Shown piece by piece: positions 42,740 through 51,468 of a stretch of 51,468 nt of DNA. Both the position numbers and the translations under genes were made by a program. Source of the DNA: Hypsibius dujardini (taxonomy: Eukaryota > Tardigrada > Eutardigrada > Parachela > Hypsibiidae). The notes beneath the pieces were generated by a model that made no database searches, was not told the origin of the DNA, and saw nothing but the letters and a program-made list of their open reading frames with translations. Position 1 is the first letter of the stretch. Each line of letters opens with the position of its first letter. The stretch covers positions 1-51,468 of the forward strand of contig LRSR01012812.1 of assembly GCA_001579985.1 (NCBI GenBank). Direction: 5' to 3'.

Positions 42740-44067
42740 GTATGTAGCCAATTGAAGGTTAGTCGGCAAACCGTCGGGCATGAGTCCCACGGCATTTAGA
42801 CGGTTCAGGGTCAGACAGGATGCACAGGATGACTTAACGGACGGTTCGATGGCTGTCCGAGGTAAGGACTTACGATCTAGACCTGATCCTCGGTTCAGCG
42901 GAAGGGTCCGACGCGGTAGGGAGAACATGAAGGGTGAGACGGAGGTCAATCATGAACTGACCGAGGAAATACCCGACGACTGGTCAAACGGAAGTGCTCC
43001 GTTAAACCGTCCGACGGATGGCATAACGAAGGTTCTAACCGACGGGTGGTACAGCAAGAAACCGACCGAGTGGATTGATGAATGGTCACTTATTGATCCG
43101 ACGAAAGGTCCGACAAGTAGACCGACGGCCTGCCGGATGCTGTGACACGCAAAATCATTATCTAATCAATGTATCTGGCTGATGTTGGCTTGATTGATTG
43201 GACGGCGACTTTGCGCGCTCGTATCTCGCTGAGTTTTTCTCTGTCTGACTTCTCGTTGCGTTTCCCAAACTTCCTGTAACACTTTGAGCCGATCTACAGA
43301 AAAAAATGAGAAAAGTCTTGTCGGTATACTTGTAGACAGCTAACAGACAATGACCAATCAAATCGTCAGAACTCTGCCCCCTGGCATCAGATCGGAATTC
43401 GGCTGATACCAATCGACTCAGAATCATTAGTTTAATTATGAATTATGTTCAATTTGATCAATGGCCCCAAAGCTCAATGTAACTCACACATTCAATTTGA
43501 AATCGATTAGCAGCCGCAGAATCATTTTGGGATTTGAGGGGCGGGGTTGTGTTTCATTTCTGCAATCTCACTCGTAATTTTTCTGTCAGTCCCAAAAAGG
43601 ACCAGTAAACCTTCTGATAAATTGAGCCATGACTGGCGATTGGGACAGGGCAAACATATCAACTGTGCCCAAGGTGTCAGATGGTTAGCCAATTGTCTGT
43701 CTTGTTTGTCTGTCTATTTGTCAGTCTGAATGCTTGCCTACGTGCGTGCCTCCTTGCCTTCCTAACTGTCTGACTATGTGTTTATCTGTTTTGTTTTGGT
43801 GACTTGGTAAAGAATCTGTTTGGATATAAGGGACGAAATTGGAATTTCAATTCTCGCGGCATATTTCATCTAATCTAAAGTCGAACGGGCGCATGCGGCA
43901 AATAAAACGCAGAATTGTGGAACGGCTTTTTCATGAAGACATGAAATAAACTTCTGATTATCATTACTCGTTTTTTCATCCTGTTTTTGCAATTGTGTGC
44001 ATTTCTTACACAAGTAAAGATTGTGTCTTTATTTATGACTTTTCTAAGGACACGTCCTGCAATTCAA
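42740..44067 (+). other. Fused intron: gene D last intron joined to a gene B-type first intron
   Basis: 42740-43146 matches the last introns of A and B. From 43147 the sequence matches 29071 onward in gene B intron 1. The right arm of the fold-back element is included, the left arm is not. No exon 1 for gene E exists in this stretch. Confidence 0.7.
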
Positions 44068-44319
44068 ATGAAACATTTTGTGTTTTTTTACATCGCAGGG
44101 CTGGTAGCTGCTGTAACGACCACGACAAAGAAGCCAAAGCCGTGCATCAGCAAAACTTATGAAGGTTCCTGCGATGATGATGACGAGGCATGCGCACAAT
44201 CCTGTGCCGATGAAAATTTGATAAGCGGAAAATGCGAGCCGATCCCGAAACATGCCAAGATTAAGGCATGTTTCTGTCGAGGATGTGCAGGTAAAAATGC
44301 AAGCACATCATGGGATTAA
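44068..44319 (+). CDS. Drosomycin-like CS-alpha-beta peptide (gene E module)
   Basis: Read from the ATG at 44068 it gives an 83-aa secreted-type precursor: MKHFVFFYIAGLVAAVTT as hydrophobic leader, KKPKPC, and eight Cys in drosomycin order (C-x7-C-x6-C-x3-C-x9-C-x11-C-x1-C-x2-C). The ATG lies inside what is intron in gene B terms: the acceptor at 44097-44098 begins the paralogous exon 44099-44290, with donor at 44290. So the sequence fits either a one-exon free peptide or an internal exon spliced to gene D exon 8 upstream and to the linker exon 44579-44644 downstream. Antifungal or antibacterial activity is known for the family and inferred here. Confidence 0.65.
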   Translation: MKHFVFFYIAGLVAAVTTTTKKPKPCISKTYEGSCDDDDEACAQSCADENLISGKCEPIPKHAKIKACFCRGCAGKNASTSWD

Positions 44320-44578
44320 TGACCACAGGGTTTTCATTCGCGGTTTTTTACTTTTGAGAAAGAACAAAAAACAATAGAAGTTACCGATAAATAGACTTTC
44401 TGATACATTGAGCCATGGCTGGTGATTTGGGGCGGGGCAAACGTATCAATTGTGCACAAGGTGTCAGATGGTTAGCCAATTTAATAAATATATTTCTGGC
44501 ATATTATACACACGAATCAAGTCCCGCTCCAGCCACACTTGTGATAATTATTTAGCTGTTACTCTGCTACGTTTCAAG

Positions 44579-44644
44579 GAACCACCTCGGAGCCAACTGT
44601 CGTCGAAGCAATTGCAACGAGTACCGCATCGACTACGTTTATCG
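44579..44644 (+). CDS. Thr/Pro linker exon of gene E
   Basis: 66-nt phase 1-1 exon, counterpart of 31422-31487 in B and 36122-36187 in C. Reads TTSEPTVVEAIATSTA plus a short hydrophobic end. It joins the CS-alpha-beta exon to the astacin pro-region exon in gene B. In gene E the next exon is 47162-47293, beyond the Tc1-like insertion. Confidence 0.6.
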
Positions 44645-44798
44645 GTTAGTTCACCTTTTTGGTTACACAAGGCAGCAAAGTTGGGGACGCAGGTGACCGC
44701 CGTTTATGAACAATAAACAAGAAGGTTCATGAAAAACCATGTTTCGAAATTATGTATTCCAGCTTTTTGATTCGTTTATTGATTGTTCGTAACTACTA

Positions 44799-46622
44799 CA
44801 CACGTGGCTGAAACCTCAGGCCGACCGAGTTAAAGCCAACTTTTTACTGGCGCCCAACAAAATGGGGTGGTCGGAGTTTGAGCCAATTTTGGCTAATGCG
44901 TTCAGTTGTTTTTGACTACAGCTTATCAAGCAGTCGATCGATTGATTGACTTTGAATAATTTTGGCGATCTGGTGATGAATTTGCTCAGATTGATTGATT
45001 GACTTCGAATTATTTTGGCGAACTTCTCGATTGACTCATGAATATTTTGCGGAGAACGTATGATGTGTCGACCTTTGACGCCCACGAAAGTCCTCGTACT
45101 TTTTAAATTGCACGACAAAGAAATATTGTCGTACGAAAAGATCAGTGGAATTTTCGGTAAGGGTGTCGACTGGGCGGGGAGAGTCGTGAGAAAGCACAAC
45201 AGGGATGGAAAGCCAAAAGTGGCCCACAGTCCAGGTGGGCGGCCGCGGAAATTTGGGGACGAGGTGGTGCAGTGTGTCGACGAGCTAGCGATGAACTTTC
45301 GGACGACCACGAGCAAAGACATTGCGCAGGCTTCGGTGGAAAGCAAGGTGGTCCGTCAGATCTCTAGCCGGACGATTCGGGCTGTGCTGCATGGCCTCGG
45401 TTTCCGGAAGGTAAACGCCACCAAGGATTTACTCACGAAGCAGCACAAACAAAAAAGGATAAAGAGGTGCGAAAAACACCAGCGAAAGCTAATCCTGAAA
45501 CCCGACCTGTTCAATTCCTGGATAATTTCCGATGAATTCAGCAGTGAATTAATTGAGCAAAAGAGGCGTGCCACAGGTGCGTTCCTTGACTGATTGATTA
45601 ATCGTGTGAATAAATTTTTCGATTATTTACTGATGGCATTCATTGATTGGTAATTTATTTGTTTCTGATAGTGCATGCTCAATTACTCCAATCAATTGAT
45701 TGTGCGTGCGTGGGTCGTTTGCTGCTTGGATGCGTCTGTTGATTGATTGATTGCACAATCTACACTACATTGCTTCATTCATTGATTGCTTTCTTCGCAA
45801 GTGTGAATCAGAAGAGGAGAGGATCGGATTTGCAGATTCCGAGTTCTGTCAAGCAAGAATCGGTGATGATCTGGGGCGCTGTGTCTTACGAAGGTCCTGT
45901 CGCCCTTGTTTGCGTGACGGGTGTGATCGACGGAATGGAAGAATACGGCTCCGCGAAGACGATGAACTCGCTTCAATATTGGGCGCTGCTGACCGCACAC
46001 ATAATTCCCTACCGGGAAAAGGACAACAACCGCCTCGTCAAAGTGTTTCAGCAGGACAGCGCAAGTATCCACGTGTCGAAAATCATGCAGAAACTTTTTC
46101 AGCAGGAAGGATTTTTCCCTCCACCGTGGCCCGCAAAAAGCCCGGACTTTCGATAATCGAAAATATCTGGGGGTTGGTTAAGATGAGGCTGACAGGCGTA
46201 CAGATCGAAAATGACTCCGAAATCGAACCGCGCGTGCGGGAGCTGTGGAATGTGATTGTCACACCCGAACTCTGCAAAAACCTGTACGATGGGATTCCCG
46301 GGCGACTGGAGGCTGTCATTAAGAATAAAGGCGTGCGCATCCATCATTTAATACTTAATATTTTTTCTGGTGATCCCTGTGGAACTGAGACTGTAATTTC
46401 CTGCTTAATATTAGAAGGTTTTTTAGGAATAAAGTTTTGTTCTAATTTTTCGGGTCATATCATGATTTTCGTTATACTGGTGTTAAATCAATGAATCAAG
46501 CGATGTGAGAAGCAGCTGAACGCATTGGCCAAAACTGGCTCAAACTTCGACCACCCCATTTTGCTGGGCGCCGATAAAAAGTTGGCTTTAACTCGGTCGA
46601 CCTGGGGTTTCAGCCACGTGTG
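44799..46622 (+). mobile_element. Tc1/mariner-like transposon, full length
   Basis: 1824 bp with inverted terminal repeats of about 105 bp beginning CACACGTGGCTGAAACC and TA on both sides. The empty site is preserved in gene C (AACTACTATTTGCAG near 36330), confirming precise TA-targeted insertion. It sits in an intron of gene E and carries one transposase gene. GATTGATTGATT runs lie inside both ends. Confidence 0.9.
45060..46350 (+). pseudogene. Tc1-like transposase, frameshifted
   Basis: The first frame (45060-45593) has the paired helix-turn-helix region with the GRPRK motif between the two halves and the first catalytic Asp in IISDE. After an apparent intron or low-complexity insertion (about 45576-45790, GATTGATT-rich) the second frame contains VMIWGAVSYEG, FQQDSASIH (second Asp) and PPPWPAKSPDF. 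A one-base deletion just after SPDF puts the third acidic residue (IIENIWG) in another frame. The enzyme is therefore inactive as it stands, though the terminal repeats are intact and could respond to an active relative. Confidence 0.75.
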
Positions 46623-47161
46623 TATTTGCACACAAAAACTGCGAAATGTAAGGACCAGCAAAAAAACGTCAACTTATTAATCTTCCAATCAATTAAAAAT
46701 TAGTAAGCGAGGATTCCCACTTTATTTTCTTTAGGTGACTGAAAATTGTGGTCCTTTTTTAATCGCATTTAAAATATTTGAATAGTTTCAGCTTTTGTTT
46801 TCAGTTTTTCCGAATTACACCTTAAGTAAGTAGTATAAACTTTTGGTCGATTGGAAAACATAAAACCAAAAAATTATTTTTCTATTTTTTCCCAACCTTG
46901 AAATTCTGCCAAAAAAATGTTATTGGGAAATAAATTTCGAAAGCCATCATACATCTGACTATCAATAACATTTTAAAGTAGATTCGTTTAAAGGCGCTCA
47001 AATCTTGATCGGTCTATAGTTTTTCAGTAAAAATTGTTTCGTGATCTCTGAAGACATTTGGTTTAGTCTTATGATTTTGCATATGCGTTCATACGACTAG
47101 TGAGATACCGGTATTACTATTTTTTCTTATTTCTCACACGCTTTCGTTTGTTTTGTTTCAG
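46623..47161 (+). other. Gene E intron after the transposon
   Basis: Sequence from TATTTGCACACAAAAACTG onward matches the gene C intron from about 36340 to 36644, with an extra AT-rich stretch at 46820-47050. It ends at the acceptor GTTTCAG of the next exon. No gene. Confidence 0.5.
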
Positions 47162-47418
47162 TTCCCTCAAACTACCTGATGAATAACCGGCCGTCTGTTC
47201 CGAAAACGGAACCGCCACCGGACGACGATGGGGATGTCGTGGATCCCGAGACCCCGGCACCGACGCAAAGAACCACAAGACCCAGACGGATAAGTAAGGG
47301 TGATGGGTTGACGAACTGCTGCTTGATAAACCGATCGACTGTATTAATTAACTGTTCCTGTATCTAGCTCAACGACCAACTGTTGCTTCAATCAATAACG
47401 GAGGAGATCCATCAAACG
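47162..47418 (+). CDS. Catalytic-domain-deleted astacin remnant (gene E, two exons)
   Basis: Exon 47162-47293 begins like the propeptide exon of B (VPSNYLMNNR) and switches within one codon to the Pro/Thr linker of the large astacin exon (PSVPKTEPPPDDDG onward), ending at the usual donor. Exon 47368-47418 is the normal next exon (TQRPTVASINNGGD). All exons from FEGD through the zinc site and Met-turn are gone, yet the frame and phase are preserved. The final Cys-repeat exon is not found downstream. It may contribute a protease-free CS-alpha-beta plus linker protein, or be a relic. Confidence 0.6.
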
Positions 47419-48183
47419 GTATGTAGCCAATTGAAGGTTACTCCGCAAACCCTCGAGTGAGATCGAGAGACAAATGACTCTTGGATGGAGTTTTGAAGCG
47501 GTGCAACGCAAGAACATGAAGAAGTTCTATTTCGTCTTCTTTTTTGTTCGTCCGAATGGGGAACCCGGTTTCCCAGCGCCAAACCTTCTGACCAGACTAC
47601 GTGAGAATGTTTTCGTGAGATCTGGCTCCTCACGAGATTTGTTCGGACTTTCTGACCAGAAGCAAGTGAGAATTGGGTGAGAATCACACGAGACTCATGC
47701 GAAAAAAATCTCGGCTGAATTTTGAGCAGAATTAAAAAAGGATTTTCTAGTTAGAATTACACAAAACTTTCTGACCAGAATTACACGAGGACTTCCCTGC
47801 CAGGAATGCAGGGAATTGTATTGTGAAATTGTAGCTGGCCATTCTGGTGAGATCTGGCAGAGATCTCGTCAGAGTTTTTCAAGAGCTTTTTGGCAAGAAC
47901 TGCCGGATTTCTCGCCGAACACTCTTGCCAAGAAAAGTACGTTAATTTCGTCAGATCTCGTGAGATCGCATATGGGTCAGAGAATGACTTAACGAACGGT
48001 GGCGAAGCTGACGATTCGCTGGCCGTCCGACGGAAGGATTGACGGTAGACCCGATCCTCGATTCAACGGAAGGGTCTGACAAAAGGATCCATCGCGGTAG
48101 GGGAAACATGAAGAGTGCAACGTAAGACAGTAATGAATCACCGAAGAAATACCCGACGACTGATCTAACGGAAGGTTTTCGTT
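47419..48183 (+). other. Gene E 3' intron remnant
   Basis: Matches gene B's last intron (33710-34380), then breaks at the hAT-like fragment at 48184. No C-terminal exon is present, so gene E is 3'-truncated here. Confidence 0.55.
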
Positions 48184-48345
48184 TAGAGGTGCGCAAGCCG
48201 CACCGCAGGCCGCACCGCACCGCCGCAAACCGCGCGGCGGTCCGCGGCGGTGCGGTTTTGGACTGCTCGCGGTCTGCGGTGCGGTTGCGGTTTAAATGTC
48301 TGCGGTTAGGATTTCCCATTTTTTAACCGCCGCAAACCGCCAAAT
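48184..48345. mobile_element. hAT-like end fragment (inverted copy)
   Basis: Reverse complement of 38090-38241, beginning TAGAGGTGCGCAAGCCGC. Only one terminal repeat is present. It marks the junction between the truncated end of gene E and the promoter region of gene F. Confidence 0.65.
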
Positions 48346-48479
48346 GCTGAATTCTGGAAGGCAAACGAGAGACAATAACCTGGCCTGGCCAAATTAGCGA
48401 AGAAGTATTTGGTTACACCAGCCGGCGGTGTAGCGAGTGAGCGGTTATTTAATAAGTCCGGTTTTGTGATTGACGATGA

Positions 48480-48640
48480 GCGGTATTTATTTTTGCGCAG
48501 TATTTCGCGTAGCAAGCGTTTGTCATTGAAGAATGACACAGATGCCTCACGGTACTTTATATATTCTGCGCGGTACTCACAGATGCCTCACGGTAATTTA
48601 TATATTCTGCGCGGTACTTCGCGTAGCAAGGGTTTGTCAT
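48480..48640 (+). promoter_or_regulatory. Reiterated core promoter of gene F
   Basis: Three partial tandem copies of a block ending TCGCGTAGCAAG, two of them with GATGCCTCACGGTA and a TATA box TTTATATATT (48556-48565 and 48597-48606). Gene C has one copy at 35398-35450. The last TATA lies 118 bp before the ATG at 48715. Confidence 0.55.
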
Positions 48641-48714
48641 TGAAGAATTTATTTTGCCACCGCAATCGGAAGACTTTTCTGCGGTTCTTTTGGAGTTTCT
48701 TACGCACAGCGACC

Positions 48715-51468
48715 ATGTTTTCATTGGAAAAGATATTTCATGTTTCGCTTTGTGTAATCGGGAGCTGGATCCATTTTCATGCGGAAAATGGTAAGTGAAC
48801 ATGAAAACAAAAAATAATTATCGAATGCCAAAAAAGAAACGTATTAATTTATTTTTTCAAAATTGGGAAAACCATTGAAAATTTTAGTTTCTCTGATTTT
48901 GACTGTAAAAACGTTCGGTTTCACAAACGATTTCATTCAATGTTTTGACACAACCCATTAAAATTCGGTCAAATTAAGCTTTAGGGCCAGTAATCAAAGT
49001 TTGAGTTTGAACATGATTTTTAGTCAATTTAATGATTCTGAGTCGATTGGCATCAGCCGAATTTTGATCTGACGCCTGGGGGCGGAGTTCTGAAGATTTA
49101 ATTGGTCAGTGTCAGTTAGCTTTCTACAAGTATACGAGGGAAAGGCCGTTAACGAAGCCGCTTTTAGAAATCGTACCTTAACCAGGCCGGCAGGCCAACA
49201 GGTGGCGCATAAGTCGTTTTCGCGAAGTCAACCCAGGAAGATGGAACCAAAGTGGCGCCTCTACCGGACTACTTGCACACTTCTCCATTGAGATTCTTCT
49301 CCTCCTTTTTTGACTCAAATTCGAACCGTGAGGCTAAGCAACGAACTAAAATGGGTCAGAGAATTTTTCTGAATGGTTTCAAGCCATCTGTTATGGCATG
49401 GCAGCACTGCAGCGCCGGAAAATCAACGCTGAAAAACCGGCCTGGCTAACGGCCTTTACCTCGTACCCCGAAGACTTCTTTCATTTTTTCCGTAAATGGA
49501 CTCTGTGATCGATGAGTTTTGATCGATCGAATTGATGATTCTGAATCGATTGGCATCAGCAGAATTTTGATCCGAAATTAGGGGGCGGAGTTCTGATAGT
49601 TTGATTGGTGAATGCGGGATATCCACAAGAAAACCCCTACGGAAACTTGTTTCACTTTTTTCGACATAGATAGACTGAAATGTTACGGGACACAAAAAAA
49701 CACAACCAGAGGTCGGACAAACAAAACCTCAACGAGAAATGAGCACGCAAAATCTTAATCTAATCAATGTATCTGGCTGATTTTGGCTTAATTGATTGGA
49801 AGGCGACTTTGCGCGCTCGTATCTCGCTGAGTTTTTCTCTGTCTGACTTCTCGTTGCGTTTTCCAAACTTCCTGTAACACTTTGAGCCCATCTACAGAAA
49901 AAAATAAGAAAAGTCTTCGGGGGTATACTTGTAGACAGCTAACAGACAATGACCAATCAAATCGTCAGAACTCTGCCCCCTAGCATCAGTTCGGAATTCG
50001 GCTGATGCCGATCGACTCAGATCATTAGTTTGATTATGAATCATGTTCAATTTGATCAATGGCTTCAAAGCGCATTGTAACTCACACATTCAATTTGAAA
50101 TCGATTAGCAGCCGCAGAATCATTTTGGGATTTGAGGGGGCGGGGTTGTGTTTCATTTCTACAATCTCACTCGTAACTTTTCTGTCAGTCCCAAAAAGGA
50201 CCGGTAGCTTCGCCCCCTGACATCCAAAACAGATTTTACTGACGGTTATCGATTCCAAATTTAATTTTGAGTGGAAATGTTCAAAAATCGTCAAAGGATA
50301 TCGTTACTGAAAATCGATGTTTTTTTGAACCCAACTCGGAGCTTAAAATGACAAAAAATTTAATTTAATTACCGATAAATAGACCTTCTGATAAATTGAG
50401 CTATGACTGGCGATTGGGACAGGGGAAACATATCAACTGTGCCCAAGGAGTCGGAAGGTTAGCCAACTGCCTAAAATCTTACACAAGCACCGATTGTGTC
50501 TTTATTTATGACTTTTCTAAGGACACGTCCTGCAATTCAAATGAAATATTTTGTGTTTTCTTTACATTGCAGGGCTGGTAGCTGCTGTAACGGCCACGAC
50601 AACGAAGCCAAAGCGGAGCATCAGTGAAACTTATATCGGTTCCTGCAATGATGATGACGTGGCATGCGCACAATCCTGTGCCGATGAAAATTTGATAAGC
50701 GGAAAATGCGAGCCGATTCCGAAAAATGGCCTGATTCGAGCATGTTTCTGTCAAGGATCTGCAGGTACAGATGCAGGCACATTATGGGATTAACGACTAC
50801 AGGGTTTTTATTCGCGGTTTTTTACTTTTGAGAGATGAAAAAATGTTCAGGCTTTTACACGCTCAAGCTTAGCCTCCCCCCCCCCGCCGGCTCGAAGGGG
50901 TGAAACAGAAATCTAAATCCCTCCGAACGACCTCAAATTGCCACTAAGTGAAAAGTCTTGTCTATCGGTCTGTCTGATTGCTTGCCTGCCTGCCTTCTTG
51001 ACTGTCTATTTGCCTCTTTAATTTTGGTGATTTGTGCTCGGTGAAAAAATCTGTCTGGATATAGGAGCGAGTTTGGAAGGTAAATTCTCGCGGCGTATTT
51101 CATGAAGACATGAAACGAAATGACCATCTTAATGTCATTACTTTTTCTTCCCCAGTACCTGTAATGGCATGCAAATGTTACACAAGCGCCGAGCATATTT
51201 TTGTTTGTGAATCTATATGAAACATCTTGTCTGTTTCGACATTTTAGGGCTGGTAGTTGCTGTAACGGCCACGACAACGAAGCCAAAGCCGTGCATCGGC
51301 AATTATGAAGGTTCCTGCATAGATGATGACGAGGCATGTGCGCAATCCTGTGCCGCTGACAATCTGACAGGCGGAAAATGCGGACAATATGGGAAAAGTG
51401 GTTCGACTCGAATATGTTATTGTCAAGGATGTGCAGGTACGAATGAAGGCACATCAGTGGATCCATGA
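48715..51468 (+). CDS. Drosomycin-like (CS-alpha-beta) fusion gene, 5' part (gene F)
   Basis: Exons 48715-48790 (signal peptide, MFSLEKIFHVSLCVIG), 50573-50764 (CS-alpha-beta module 1, six Cys, with Ser at the first and eighth positions) and 51248-51436 (module 2, all eight Cys) match gene B exons 1-3 closely and keep the 1-1 phases. The gene leaves the window after the donor at 51436. By analogy with B the linker and astacin exons should follow to the right. Read-through of the third exon meets TGA exactly at the window end. Promoter copies with TATA boxes lie just upstream. Confidence 0.75.
49000..50060. mobile_element. Fold-back element in intron 1 of gene F
   Basis: Counterpart of 28670-29410, with an additional internal stretch (about 49280-49700) that includes a second AATGATTCTGAATCGATTGGC-type arm at 49530 and the R3 block (49150-49240, 49437-49470). 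No transposase. Confidence 0.55.

Overview
The window is invertebrate animal nuclear DNA. Genes have many short GT-AG introns, products carry animal secretory and receptor domains, and the intergenic space is full of small DNA transposons and microsatellites. Drosomycin-like peptides, astacin proteases and class A receptors together point to an ecdysozoan. A tardigrade is my best guess because I recall drosomycin-like peptides from that phylum, but I could not test this. No CRISPR array, rRNA gene or bacterial operon was seen.

Left half (1-21400), all genes on the minus strand: small secreted proteins with a SUEL/rhamnose-binding-lectin-like cysteine pattern (2024-2458, 9292-9708, 14425-14850, 20625-21041) alternate with four-exon rhodopsin-class GPCR genes (5485-6746 broken, 10690-12708 intact, 15438-17808 intact). 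Each GPCR is followed 3' by a lectin-like gene, as if a two-gene unit had been duplicated. Between GPCR3 and the last lectin-like gene lies a tRNA-Pro(AGG) gene with seven tandem copies of its 3' half, a chain of pol III B boxes each followed by a T run.

Right half (22300-51468), all genes on the plus strand: a cluster of astacin metalloproteases. Gene A (24074-27902, 9 exons, 589 aa) and its duplicate D (40309-42739, last exon lost) are plain astacins with a Pro/Thr-rich linker; A ends in three copies of an unfamiliar four-cysteine repeat. Gene B (28419-35004, 13 exons, 669 aa, all phases consistent) is the most notable find. After the signal peptide it carries two tandem drosomycin-like CS-alpha-beta modules, then a linker, the astacin FxGD propeptide motif, the HExxHxxGFxH catalytic domain, and the same C-terminal repeats. 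Gene C (35500-38859) is a decayed copy. Gene E keeps a CS-alpha-beta exon but has lost the whole catalytic domain by an in-frame deletion and carries a Tc1-like insertion. Gene F (48715 to the right edge) starts the same architecture as B and runs off the window.

How the parts may work together (inference): the CS-alpha-beta modules sit upstream of the astacin aspartate switch, so zymogen activation would separate an antimicrobial-type peptide from an active protease. All CS-alpha-beta exons are phase 1-1 and have in-frame stops just past their donor sites, so the locus could produce both free peptide and fusion protease. Exon coordinates were derived by hand from splice consensus, frame and paralogue comparison.
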